Source: CAWIVH01 sp963839475 | GTDB lineage: Bacteria; Acidobacteriota; UBA6911 | Assembly (NCBI GenBank): GCA_963839475.1 | Contig: CAWIVH010000020.1 | Coordinates: 1 to 64,000 of the forward strand | DNA: 64,000 bases | Reading direction: 5' to 3' | Shown: positions 9,526 through 17,696 of the stretch, in pieces | Position numbering within the stretch: position 1 is the stretch's first letter | How the letters are laid out: each line of letters opens with the position of its first letter | Notes under the pieces: generated by a model | Seen by the model: only the letters and a program-made list of their open reading frames with translations | Databases searched by the model: none | Told to the model about the DNA's origin: nothing | Position numbers and translations under genes: made by a program

Positions 9526-11157
9526 TTATGCTTCCGGTGCGAGTACGGGCTCTCCCAAATCCGGCAGCGCTTTCGAGATCTGCGGCCAACGATAGCGCAC
9601 CAGGTTTTTGCCCGGGTGGCGCACATCGGAGACAAACCGGATCCTGGCCCATTCCCAAACAGCCATGGCGGTAATCACCGCGGACTTCATCGCATCGACA
9701 AGCGGTAGGCGGCCGAACGTCTCCCGGTAATCCTGCTCAAGCTTTGCTACCAAGGCAGATGTGGAGGAATTCGCAGCCAGCAGCTTCGCTGCCGGCAGGA
9801 AAAGGCGGAGCTGATTTACCAGCACAAAACTGTCCGCTCTCCGGCGGACTCGCGGATCGGGATGTTTCAGAGCGTATTTATACCCCGAAAGCGTTGTTTC
9901 CATGGCCCGCAGCATGGAGGCGCCGTTAGTCGCATAATCGCGCCGGAAGGCTGACAGGAGGAATTCGCGGGATTCAGGACGCGTGAAATTAGGGTGTTCG
10001 AACCAAATCTGATCCTGGCCGTGCTTTTCCTGGTAAGGAACATCGGTAAGTATCTTGCCCTTGCGCAGATAAGAATCGTACAGAGCAGTTCCCGGCATCG
10101 GACCCAGCTGCATGAACTGGAGGTAGTCCGGATTCAGTCCAATGGCGTAGTCCACGTCGTCCCATATGGTGTTCTGGTCATGATGCTCAAGGAACAGGAT
10201 GGCAGAAGCCATTACACTGATTCCTCTTTTCCTCAGTTCGGCGATCAAGACTTTGAAATCGGCGCCGTCGTTTTTTTCGTAGGCATCCTTCTTCGATTCT
10301 ACCCCGATCCAGACAAACTGGATTCCCAAACGGACCAGGATATCCAGATCCCCGAGGGCTCTCAGTGTCTCTGCCGAACTGAATACACCGAAAGTATATA
10401 GCTTCCTTTCCTGTTCGATACACTCCAGCAGTTCGAGAGCCCGATCCCGCTGTTTCAGGAAGTTTTCATCCAGCACCCCAAAATCGGTTATGCCAAGGCG
10501 CTCTTCCAGATCACGGCAAACCGAAAAGATCTCACGCCCGGTTTGCATGAATGCCTTGTATTCTCCGAAAAAGTGGGAAGTGCAGCAAAACCGGCATCGG
10601 TTCATACATCCGACCCCGGGTAGCAGCACGCCCGATGTCTGCGGCAACGGCACCCCCATCAACCGGCGGTTGAAAGAACTGTGAAGCATCGGGTGCCGGA
10701 TCGGCCGATCCACTTCTTCCCCAAAAAGACGCCTCAGGAAGGCCACACCTTCGCCCCGGCAGATAAAGTCATGCGGGATCATTTTATCGATCCCGTCGAT
10801 GCTTACACCATGCCCCCCCAGGATGATCTTGGTGTCCGGCGATTCTTCACGCACTATTTCAGCCATCTTTCGCGCTTTCGGCATGGTGGGGACGATGAAG
10901 CTGATACCGACATAGTCGTAGCCCTTGCGAAGTTCCCTGCGGAAATCACTCAACGAAGGAAAATCCAGCACGGTTGTCGGCATTTCGACATTTTCAGCCA
11001 TCATGTACAGACCGAAACTGTGGTGATTGAACCGGTAGGAAAAAACCCCCTGCTCTCGGGTTACCTGGTTGTGGAAGAGCTCCATTTTGTTCTCTTTGCA
11101 GCCATAGGCGTCGTCCACCGCAAAGGGCCCGAACACTGATGTAAGCAATAATTTCAA
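9526..11157 (-). CDS. B12-binding radical SAM protein
   Basis: A 543-residue protein starting at TTG 11157, chosen because GAGGAG lies 8 nt upstream. Residues 1-150 look like the cobalamin-binding Rossmann domain (DYVGISFIVPTMPKARKMAEIVREE then IILGGHGVS). The radical SAM core follows with the cluster motif C184-x3-C188-x2-C191 (GCMNRCRFCC), then GVLDENFL and FVWIGVESK. The C-terminal 130 residues are helical and unassigned. This architecture is used for methyl transfers to unactivated carbons and other radical rearrangements in lipid, hopanoid or antibiotic tailoring. The product here is unknown. It is divergent from the ECF sigma gene, sharing the 11158-11310 region. Confidence 0.9.
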   Translation of the reverse strand: MKLLLTSVFGPFAVDDAYGCKENKMELFHNQVTREQGVFSYRFNHHSFGLYMMAENVEMPTTVLDFPSLSDFRRELRKGYDYVGISFIVPTMPKARKMAEIVREESPDTKIILGGHGVSIDGIDKMIPHDFICRGEGVAFLRRLFGEEVDRPIRHPMLHSSFNRRLMGVPLPQTSGVLLPGVGCMNRCRFCCTSHFFGEYKAFMQTGREIFSVCRDLEERLGITDFGVLDENFLKQRDRALELLECIEQERKLYTFGVFSSAETLRALGDLDILVRLGIQFVWIGVESKKDAYEKNDGADFKVLIAELRKRGISVMASAILFLEHHDQNTIWDDVDYAIGLNPDYLQFMQLGPMPGTALYDSYLRKGKILTDVPYQEKHGQDQIWFEHPNFTRPESREFLLSAFRRDYATNGASMLRAMETTLSGYKYALKHPDPRVRRRADSFVLVNQLRLFLPAAKLLAANSSTSALVAKLEQDYRETFGRLPLVDAMKSAVITAMAVWEWARIRFVSDVRHPGKNLVRYRWPQISKALPDLGEPVLAPEA

Positions 11158-11310
11158 GATATGTCTCCTCTTATACCATCCACTCTAACAGGCATTGGGA
11201 AAATGCAGTGTAAAGCTCGTGTAAAACTATTGAAGCCAATTTCACCCGAATAAGGCCCGAATTTGTTTGTACTTTCAACGGGAACAGCAATTTGGAGATT
11301 GAGCGGAGAA

Positions 11311-11907
11311 ATGAGCATGAGTTCCCTGGCGACGATCGAAGCGATTCCCGATGAAGACCTGGTTCGGAGGTGCGTCATCGGGGAAGATGAGGCGTTTCGT
11401 CAATTGTACCTGCGCTACCGGCAGCCGGTGCTTCGCACGGCACGGCGGATCATCCGCAATGCCGAGGATGCCCAGGAAATCACCCAGGAGATATTCCTGA
11501 AGGTGTACCGGTCCATATCGGATTTCGATCCGGCCAAATCGAGGCTCTCAACCTGGCTCTACCGGCTGGCATCCAACCATGCCATTGATCATTGGCGAGC
11601 CCGGAATCGGCGGCTTCGAGTGGAAACGGCCTTCGATTCTGCGGATGGTGCCACCGAGCGTCTTTTCATTTCGCATCGGGCCGGGCCTTATCAGATCCTG
11701 GCGGGAAAAGAACTGGCCGGACAGTTGCGCCGCTGTGCCCGCAAATTACCCAGCCTGCAAAGACGGCTTTTTATCCTGCGGCATTTCCACGGGTTTAGTC
11801 TTGATGAAATCGCCCGGATGGAAGGGCGAAGTCTCGGAACCGTGAAAGGACTGCTCTTCAGGGCATGCAGGACCTTGCGGACGCGATTTCGCTACCAGAT
11901 CCAGTAG
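11311..11907 (+). CDS. ECF-type RNA polymerase sigma factor
   Basis: Region 2 is clear: YLRYRQPVLRTARRIIRNAEDAQEITQEIFLKVYRS, then FDPAKSRLSTWLYRLASNHAIDHWR. Region 4 is LPSLQRRLFILRHFHGFSLDEIARMEGRSLGTVKGLLFRACRTLR with its helix-turn-helix. I give the ATG at 11311; the ATG at 11317 has a better-placed GGAG (11305-11308, 8-nt spacer) and could be the true start, while an upstream GTG-type extension to 11263 has no support. ECF factors are usually held by an anti-sigma encoded just downstream; none is present, the next gene being a methyltransferase. Targets are unknown. Confidence 0.93.
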   Translation: MSMSSLATIEAIPDEDLVRRCVIGEDEAFRQLYLRYRQPVLRTARRIIRNAEDAQEITQEIFLKVYRSISDFDPAKSRLSTWLYRLASNHAIDHWRARNRRLRVETAFDSADGATERLFISHRAGPYQILAGKELAGQLRRCARKLPSLQRRLFILRHFHGFSLDEIARMEGRSLGTVKGLLFRACRTLRTRFRYQIQ

Positions 11908-11940
11908 CCTCCCTGCACTATTGTCTCGTTTCACAAAAAT

Positions 11941-12004
11941 GCCGAAGGATTCTGGGGGACGCTGATATTCGCCGACAATCGCGGAATCCTTGTCGGCGTT
12001 CGGC
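11941..12004. repeat. Nested inverted repeats after the sigma factor gene
   Basis: A perfect 9-bp stem CGCCGACAA (11970-11978) / TTGTCGGCG (11990-11998) with an 11-nt loop lies inside an outer GCCGAA (11941-11946) / TTCGGC (11999-12004) pair. A competing pairing AGGATTC / GAATCCT overlaps the inner loop. No T-run follows, so it is not a standard intrinsic terminator, though it may end or protect the sigma factor transcript. Confidence 0.5.
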
Positions 12005-12169
12005 TTTCATCCGCAGACATCTGCGCCCTGCAAAAAAATCAGCTTCGTCCATAAAATTGAGACAAAGTGCTCCGATTCCTAAATAATGATGTAGGCTTGG
12101 CTATATCGGGGTACAGCTCCTGCGTTCGGAAATCAACCGGGAGCCGGATCTCGAGACCGGGAGCAGGAA

Positions 12170-12967
12170 ATGAGCAACTCAAACAAAAAACCGCAACCGG
12201 AAGGCGCTGCGCCGTCCCCATTTGAGGACGGCGCACTCTACGACATCGTTTTTGGCAGCTTTGATTTCGACCGGGAGTATTACATCAGAATAGCGCAGGA
12301 AGCCAAAGGGCCAGTCCTGGAGGTTGCATGCGGCACGGGACGGATTCTGATTCCGTGCATGAAAGCCGGGGTGGATATCGACGGACTCGATCTTTATCCA
12401 TCCATGCTTCAATCTCTGCGGCGCAAATCCAGCCTCCTTCGACTCAATCCGAATCTTCATCAGGGAGACATGCGGAATTTCAGCCTCCCCCGGCGGTATG
12501 CTCTGATTTTCATCGCTTTCAACGGCTTTGTGCACGCAATGACCACGGAGGATCAGTTGCGGACACTCAGAACCTGCCGGGAACATCTCGCCAAGGATGG
12601 GATCCTGGTCTTCAATATATTTTATCCGGGGTTGGCGATTATAGCGGGTGAAGAAGGATCGCCTGTTCTGGAGGCTGAAGTCGCGCACCCTGAAACGGGT
12701 CTGCCCGTCAGGATCTACGACACTAGGAGATACAACCGTGTCGAACAGATCCAGTACTCTCAGATCGAAATCCAGGAACTGGATGCCGAGGGGCACATCT
12801 CAGCATCGCATCGTTCGGAAACCACGATGCGCTGGACTTTCAAGCCGGAGATGGAACTGCTGCTGCGGTCTGCCGGATTCTCGCGCTGGAAGATAACCGG
12901 TGGATTCGATGACCGCCCGCTACTTACGGAGACCGATCTGATGGTGGTCCATGCCTGGAAGGACTAA
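12170..12967 (+). CDS. Class I SAM-dependent methyltransferase
   Basis: A 265-residue cytoplasmic protein. Motif I is VLEVACGTGRILIPCMKAG, followed by an acidic strand end DIDGLDLYPSML (SAM ribose contact), HQGDMRNF, and the motif IV region LIFIAFNGFVHAMTTEDQLR. These are typical of the methyltransferase-25/Ubi-E type fold. The C-terminal half after residue 150 carries the beta-strand substrate lid (HRSETTMRWTFKPEMELLLRSAGF). The substrate is not predictable. GGGAG sits about 6 nt before the ATG. No operon partner; the upstream 260 nt hold only the hairpin at 11941-12004. Confidence 0.87.
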   Translation: MSNSNKKPQPEGAAPSPFEDGALYDIVFGSFDFDREYYIRIAQEAKGPVLEVACGTGRILIPCMKAGVDIDGLDLYPSMLQSLRRKSSLLRLNPNLHQGDMRNFSLPRRYALIFIAFNGFVHAMTTEDQLRTLRTCREHLAKDGILVFNIFYPGLAIIAGEEGSPVLEAEVAHPETGLPVRIYDTRRYNRVEQIQYSQIEIQELDAEGHISASHRSETTMRWTFKPEMELLLRSAGFSRWKITGGFDDRPLLTETDLMVVHAWKD

Positions 12968-13048
12968 TGCCCGGATTCCGGCTGCTTCAAAAAAAGAGCT
13001 GCTAGGGCGGTCACAATTTCATAAATCAACATATTTCGGGGTTGATTC

Positions 13049-15637
13049 ATGCAAAACAGAAAATCTGGAATATCGATCCTAATACTCATCGCCCTAATCT
13101 GCCCGGCAGCCTGGGCGGTTCGAGAACAGGTACGCGCACCTTTCAGGCCGCCTGCCGTTCCTCTCATTGCATGCGATCCTTATTTCAGCGTCTGGTCTGC
13201 AGCGGATCGGCTGAACGACGATTCAACCAGGCATTGGACAGGCAAGCCTCAGGGGCTTATCGGCCTGGCCCGAATCGATGGCAAAACATTCAGGCTGCTC
13301 GGAAATGAACCCTCCACAGTTCCCGCCATGCCCCAAACAGCGGTGCGTGTTTTGCCCACAAGAACCCTCTATGAGTTTTCCGGTGAAGGGACGAATGTCG
13401 CCCTTACTTTCATGACCGCCTCACTTCCAATGGACCTCGACCTGCTGTCACGGCCGGTCACTTATCTCACATGGGATGTCCGATCAACCAGCGGGGCCCA
13501 TGAAATAGAGCTTTTCTTCGCTCATACCGCGGAACTGGTTGTCAATACGCCCACCCAGGAAGTTGTCTGGTCCAAAGAACCTTCGGACTCGCTGGACGTG
13601 CTTCGCATGGGGTCCAAAGACCAGCCGGTGCTCGCCCGCAAGGGGGATGACCTCAGGATCGATTGGGGTTACCTCTACATGGCGTCTCCGCAGAGCAACA
13701 GCCATCAATCCGCGATCGCCGCGAAAGAACAATGCCTGGCAAGCTTCACAACCAAGGGAAGGCTTCCGGAATCTCCGGCCCCCAAAATGCCCAGGCCGGC
13801 AAACCAGGATTGGCCGGTTGCGGCTTCAATATTCAAGCTCGGTAAGGTGGGCACTTCTCCGGTGCGGAAATGGTTGATGCTGGCGTACGATGATCAGTAC
13901 AGCATTCAATATTTCAGGAAAAACCTTCGCCCCTACTGGCGCCGCAACGGCGCCGAAGCCGCCGACCTGCTGAGGAGCGCAGCATCAGATTACTCAGGCC
14001 TTCAGGAAAAGTGCCGGGCCTTCGACCAGGAGTTGATGTCGGATCTGGAACGGCTGGGTGGCGAAACCTATGCCACCCTGGGATCGCTGGCTTACCGCCA
14101 GGCCATGGCCGCCAACAAGCTTGCGGCGGACGCCAACGGCCAACCGCTGCTGTTCCCGAAGGAAAACTTCAGCAACGGCTGCATCGCCACGGTCGACGTC
14201 ATCTACCCCATGGCGCCGCTCTTCCTTCTGACAAGCCCCTCCCTGACAAAGGCTATGCTGGTGCCGGTTCTGGACTACGCTGCATCACCGCGCTGGAAAT
14301 TCCCGTTTGCTCCACACGACCTCGGCACCTACCCTCTTGCCAACGGACAGGTTTACGGCGGCGGTGAACGAACCGAAACTAACCAGATGCCGGTGGAAGA
14401 AACCGGGAACATGCTCCTGCTCCTCGCCGCGCTGGCGAAGTCCGAGGGGAAGGTTGATTTTATGCTGCGATATTGGCCTCTGCTGGAAAAGTGGGCCGAC
14501 TACCTGAAAACCAAGGGATTCGATCCTGAGAATCAGCTCTGCACGGATGATTTCGCCGGGCACCTGGCGCATAACGTCAACCTTTCCGCCAAAGCAATAA
14601 CGGCGCTCGGGGCATTTGCCCTGCTTTGTGAAATGAAAGGGGATGCAGCAGCTGCCGCCAAAAACCGGGAAATGGCGCGGGAGTTTGCAGCGCGCTGGAT
14701 CAAAGAGGCCGATGACGGCGACCATTACCGCCTTGCCTTCGACAAACCCGGAACCTGGAGCCAGAAATACAACCTGGTTTGGGACCGGATCCTTGGGCTC
14801 GGGCTCTTTCCGCCGGAAGTCTTGAAGAAGGAAATGGCTTACTACAGGAAAGTGCAGGATCCCTACGGCCTGGCTCTCGACAATCGGAAGCCCTACACCA
14901 AGCTGGACTGGATTTCGTGGACAGCGACCCTGACCGGTTCGCGGGAAGATTTTGATGCGCTTCTTGCTCCGGTCCTGAAGTTCCTGAATGAAACCCCGGA
15001 CCGCGTCCCAATGACCGATTGGTACTGGACCCAAACCGCCAAGCAATCCGGTTTTCAGGCGAGATCGGTGGTCGGGGGAGTATTCCTGCGCGCGCTTTAT
15101 GAAGGCGGCCTGTGGCAAAAATGGGCCCACCGCGACCGGACAGAAGCCAAAGGCTGGGCAGCCATTCCACCGCCGCCGGTTATTACGCCCCTGGTTCCAA
15201 CATCCGAAAGTGCAGCGGTTTTGTGGCGTTATGCTACCACGGAGCCTGCGGGAGATTGGATGAAGCCGGAATATAACGCCTCCGGCTGGCAGGAAGGACC
15301 GGCCGGATTCGGCGCAACAACGGCACCGGGTGCAACAGTCCGGACTGAGTGGAAGAGCCCCGACATCTGGCTGCGAAGACAATTTAAGATCGGGGAGATC
15401 GGTGCGGATCAGAGCGACCTTTTAAACCTGCTGCTTTTCCACGATGACGACGCGGAGATCTATATCAACGGAATCCTGGCCGGATCCTATCCCGGCAACA
15501 ATCGCCAATACGAGCCTTTGCCTATCTCCGCTGCGGCCAGGGCCTCCCTCGTGGCCGGCGAGAATATCATCGCGATTCATTGTCATCAGATTCGCGGCGG
15601 CCAGTTCATCGACGTCGGCCTGGCCTTGGTGCGCTGA
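13049..15637 (+). CDS. Secreted glutaminase-family protein (DUF4965/DUF5127/DUF1793 type) with extra C-terminal domain
   Basis: An 862-residue exported protein with signal peptide at about 1-24 (SGISILILIALICPAAWA). The opening FRPPAVPLIACDPYFSVWS and the following GLIGLARIDGKTFRLLG are typical of the DUF4964/DUF5127 start of fungal and bacterial glutaminase A homologues. The six-hairpin-like catalytic part follows, with DVIYPMAPLFLL, FPFAPHDLGTYPLANGQVYGGG, MPVEETGNMLLLLAALAKSEG, LCTDDFAGHLAHNVNLSAKAI and KYNLVWDRILGLGLF. Roughly the last 150 residues form an added jelly-roll-like domain (DIWLRRQFKIGE, HDDDAEIYINGILAG, ENIIAIHCHQI) found in glycan-binding and glycosidase proteins. Inference: despite the glutaminase name, the CAZyme neighbours suggest a glycan-related role. 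Confidence 0.85.
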   Translation: MQNRKSGISILILIALICPAAWAVREQVRAPFRPPAVPLIACDPYFSVWSAADRLNDDSTRHWTGKPQGLIGLARIDGKTFRLLGNEPSTVPAMPQTAVRVLPTRTLYEFSGEGTNVALTFMTASLPMDLDLLSRPVTYLTWDVRSTSGAHEIELFFAHTAELVVNTPTQEVVWSKEPSDSLDVLRMGSKDQPVLARKGDDLRIDWGYLYMASPQSNSHQSAIAAKEQCLASFTTKGRLPESPAPKMPRPANQDWPVAASIFKLGKVGTSPVRKWLMLAYDDQYSIQYFRKNLRPYWRRNGAEAADLLRSAASDYSGLQEKCRAFDQELMSDLERLGGETYATLGSLAYRQAMAANKLAADANGQPLLFPKENFSNGCIATVDVIYPMAPLFLLTSPSLTKAMLVPVLDYAASPRWKFPFAPHDLGTYPLANGQVYGGGERTETNQMPVEETGNMLLLLAALAKSEGKVDFMLRYWPLLEKWADYLKTKGFDPENQLCTDDFAGHLAHNVNLSAKAITALGAFALLCEMKGDAAAAAKNREMAREFAARWIKEADDGDHYRLAFDKPGTWSQKYNLVWDRILGLGLFPPEVLKKEMAYYRKVQDPYGLALDNRKPYTKLDWISWTATLTGSREDFDALLAPVLKFLNETPDRVPMTDWYWTQTAKQSGFQARSVVGGVFLRALYEGGLWQKWAHRDRTEAKGWAAIPPPPVITPLVPTSESAAVLWRYATTEPAGDWMKPEYNASGWQEGPAGFGATTAPGATVRTEWKSPDIWLRRQFKIGEIGADQSDLLNLLLFHDDDAEIYINGILAGSYPGNNRQYEPLPISAAARASLVAGENIIAIHCHQIRGGQFIDVGLALVR

Positions 15638-15739
15638 CCTCGTTGCATGAATCCGGGGACCAAGGTTTTTGGTTGCAGGCCTCAGGCCGCTCAGGTAGCT
15701 TAATTGAATCTTAATCCCTAATCGACGAGGAAATAATAC

Positions 15740-16903
15740 ATGACAGGCATGATTCAAATCTTTGCTCTCGCCGCGTTATTTCTAGAGCCGGCATCACCGG
15801 TTTTGCAGGCCGCCGAATTGCAGATCAACGCTATCAATCATCTGCCGATCGCGCGGCGGAGTGTAACGATCGAATTGCAGTCCAGAGAACTGTCGTCCTT
15901 GGGAGAAAAAGATCTGAGCAAGATTCACGTCCGGGATGCTCAAAGCAAAGACCTGCTTTGTCAGGCCGTGGACACCGACGGCGATTATTCGCCGGACATC
16001 GTGATCTTCCAATCGGATTTCGGACCGGGCGAGAAAAAGACCTTCAACGTAACCGTGGGATCAAAGTGGATATATAAAAAGGAAGATTTCAAAGCCTATG
16101 GCAGGTTCGCCCGGGAAAGATTCGATGACTTTGCCTGGGAAAATGACCGGATAGCCCACAGGATGTATGGTAAGGCATTGGAAACCTGGGTGCGCGAGCC
16201 TTTGACCAGCAGTACGGTGGATATCTGGTCCAAGCGTACACCTCTGCCTGTGATCAACGATTGGTATATGGTCGACAACTACCACAGCGATACCGGAACC
16301 GGCGCTGACTTTTACTCAGCGGGGCCGAGCCGGGGCTGTGGCGGAAACGGCCTCTGGGTGGAAGGCAAGCTCTGGACCTCGAAGAATTTTGTTCAATCGC
16401 GCGTCCTGGCAAATGGGCCGATTCGCGTGCTTTTCGAACTGACCTACGAACCTTTCGACGTCAGCAGCATCAAGGTCTCCGAGGTGAAACGGATCAGCCT
16501 CGACGCCGGCCAGAATCTGGATCACTTCACCAGTACATACACCGTCCAGGCCAGCGCAGCGTCGATGGCAAGCGCGATCGGCCTGAAGAAAGTTGCAGGA
16601 GAGGTCAAGGAGTTCAATCAAGAACACGGCTGGCTCGCCAAATGGGAAAAGGTCGAAAAAAATGCCGGCAATCAGGGACTGGCCATTGTCGTGGATCCGA
16701 AAATCCTTCAGGGCCAGGCCGAGGATAAGCTAAATGCACTCATCCTCGCCAGCATTAGCGATCCGAACCGAATTTCCTATTGGACCGGATTCTGCTGGGA
16801 CAAGTCAGGCCAGTGTGCCGATTTTGACGCGTGGAAAGGTTATGTTGACGCATTCGCACAAGGCCTGCTCTCCCCGATCGAGATCAGTACCGCTGCCAAA
16901 TGA
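15740..16903 (+). CDS. DUF4861 family exported protein
   Basis: A 387-residue protein with a Sec signal peptide (about 1-25, ending near VLQAAE) and GAGGAA 8 nt before the ATG. The mature sequence matches the DUF4861 pattern: an N-terminal beta domain (RSVTIELQSRELSSLGEKDLSKIHVRDAQSKDLLCQAVDTDGD), then KKEDFKAYGRFARERFDDFAWENDRIAHRMYG, WSKRTPLPVINDWY and HSDTGTGADFYSAGPSRGCGG. In other bacteria DUF4861 genes sit with pectate and alginate lyase or unsaturated-uronate genes, so a role on uronate-containing glycans is likely; no reaction is established. It follows the glutaminase-family gene by about 100 nt on the same strand, so the two may be one transcript. Confidence 0.85.
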   Translation: MTGMIQIFALAALFLEPASPVLQAAELQINAINHLPIARRSVTIELQSRELSSLGEKDLSKIHVRDAQSKDLLCQAVDTDGDYSPDIVIFQSDFGPGEKKTFNVTVGSKWIYKKEDFKAYGRFARERFDDFAWENDRIAHRMYGKALETWVREPLTSSTVDIWSKRTPLPVINDWYMVDNYHSDTGTGADFYSAGPSRGCGGNGLWVEGKLWTSKNFVQSRVLANGPIRVLFELTYEPFDVSSIKVSEVKRISLDAGQNLDHFTSTYTVQASAASMASAIGLKKVAGEVKEFNQEHGWLAKWEKVEKNAGNQGLAIVVDPKILQGQAEDKLNALILASISDPNRISYWTGFCWDKSGQCADFDAWKGYVDAFAQGLLSPIEISTAAK

Positions 16904-17002
16904 ATCCGCAGGAAGATTATGACGGAGATGCTGGTAAGATCTGGTACGACGAATTATCCGAAGCGGCGTGAGTGAATGCACGTGAATATTGGAAGGCCCA
17001 TA

Positions 17003-17038
17003 GGGCCGGAGGCGAATAGCCCCGGGCGTCTGCCCGGG
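17003..17038 (+). terminator. GC-rich hairpin, possible terminator or dispersed palindrome
   Basis: A 7-bp perfect stem CCCGGGC (17021-17027) / GCCCGGG (17032-17038) with loop GTCT is followed by TTT. A small GGCCC-ATA-GGGCC hairpin lies just upstream at about 16996-17008. It lies between the DUF4861 gene and the cupin gene. The T-run is short, so terminator function is uncertain; the sequence also looks like a dispersed palindromic repeat. Confidence 0.45.
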
Positions 17039-17106
17039 TTTAGGAATTGCAGAGCAGGAAAGGGCGACAGAAAATCCCACCCGGAAGGATAAAAGGTGCA
17101 ACCCTT

Positions 17107-17607
17107 ATGAAATACTTCATTGCGATTTCGACATTGGTTTTGCTGGCGACAGTACCCGTCTTTGCGCAGGGAACCGGCGGCGCCCCACGGGCCGCTGCGC
17201 AGCCCTTCCAAATCTTGACCGGCCAATCGATCGCAGAGGCAGTCGCTGCCCTGAAATCGGAAAATAAGACCCAGGACCTGGTCAAAGGAGAAAAGATCGG
17301 CACGCGAGTGTTCATCCAACATGAGAAAAATGTGTCCAGCAATGCGGCGGAAGTTCACGAAGGAACCGACGATGTTTTCATCATCCTCGAGGGCACGGCC
17401 ACGCTTCTGATCGGCGGAAAACTGGATTCCCCAACCCAGGCACAACCCGGTGAATGGCGGGGTACGGGAATCACCGGAGGCAAAGAGATAAAATTAGCCA
17501 AGGGCGACATCGCATTCATCCCGAGAGGGACGCCGCACAGGCGAAGCACTCCGGATCAGGAAATAACATTGATGATCGTCAAGTCATTTACCGCAGCCGA
17601 CAAGTAG
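17107..17607 (+). CDS. Exported cupin-domain protein
   Basis: A 166-residue protein. I place the start at ATG 17107 because a clean signal peptide follows (MKYFIAISTLVLLATVPVFAQG); the longer reading frame from 17047 adds a charged stretch before it. The cupin barrel shows motif 1 as AAEVHEGTDDVFIILEGTATLLIGG and motif 2 as GDIAFIPRGTPHRRS, with His and Glu residues suitable for metal binding. Small exported cupins of this sort bind sugars or uronates or isomerise them; the neighbours are CAZymes. It is convergent with the rhamnosidase gene. Confidence 0.85.
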   Translation: MKYFIAISTLVLLATVPVFAQGTGGAPRAAAQPFQILTGQSIAEAVAALKSENKTQDLVKGEKIGTRVFIQHEKNVSSNAAEVHEGTDDVFIILEGTATLLIGGKLDSPTQAQPGEWRGTGITGGKEIKLAKGDIAFIPRGTPHRRSTPDQEITLMIVKSFTAADK

Positions 17608-17696
17608 CCCGATGCTTCTCTCACCGGCACGGTGGGAATAGCAGTGGAATCGCAGCCGGGCTGCATCACACGATCGGTCGAATGCTGCCCCCCGAT

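Noticed and set aside
14285..15382. 365-residue minus-strand frame
   Set aside because: Antisense to the glutaminase-family gene, which has a signal peptide and family motifs.
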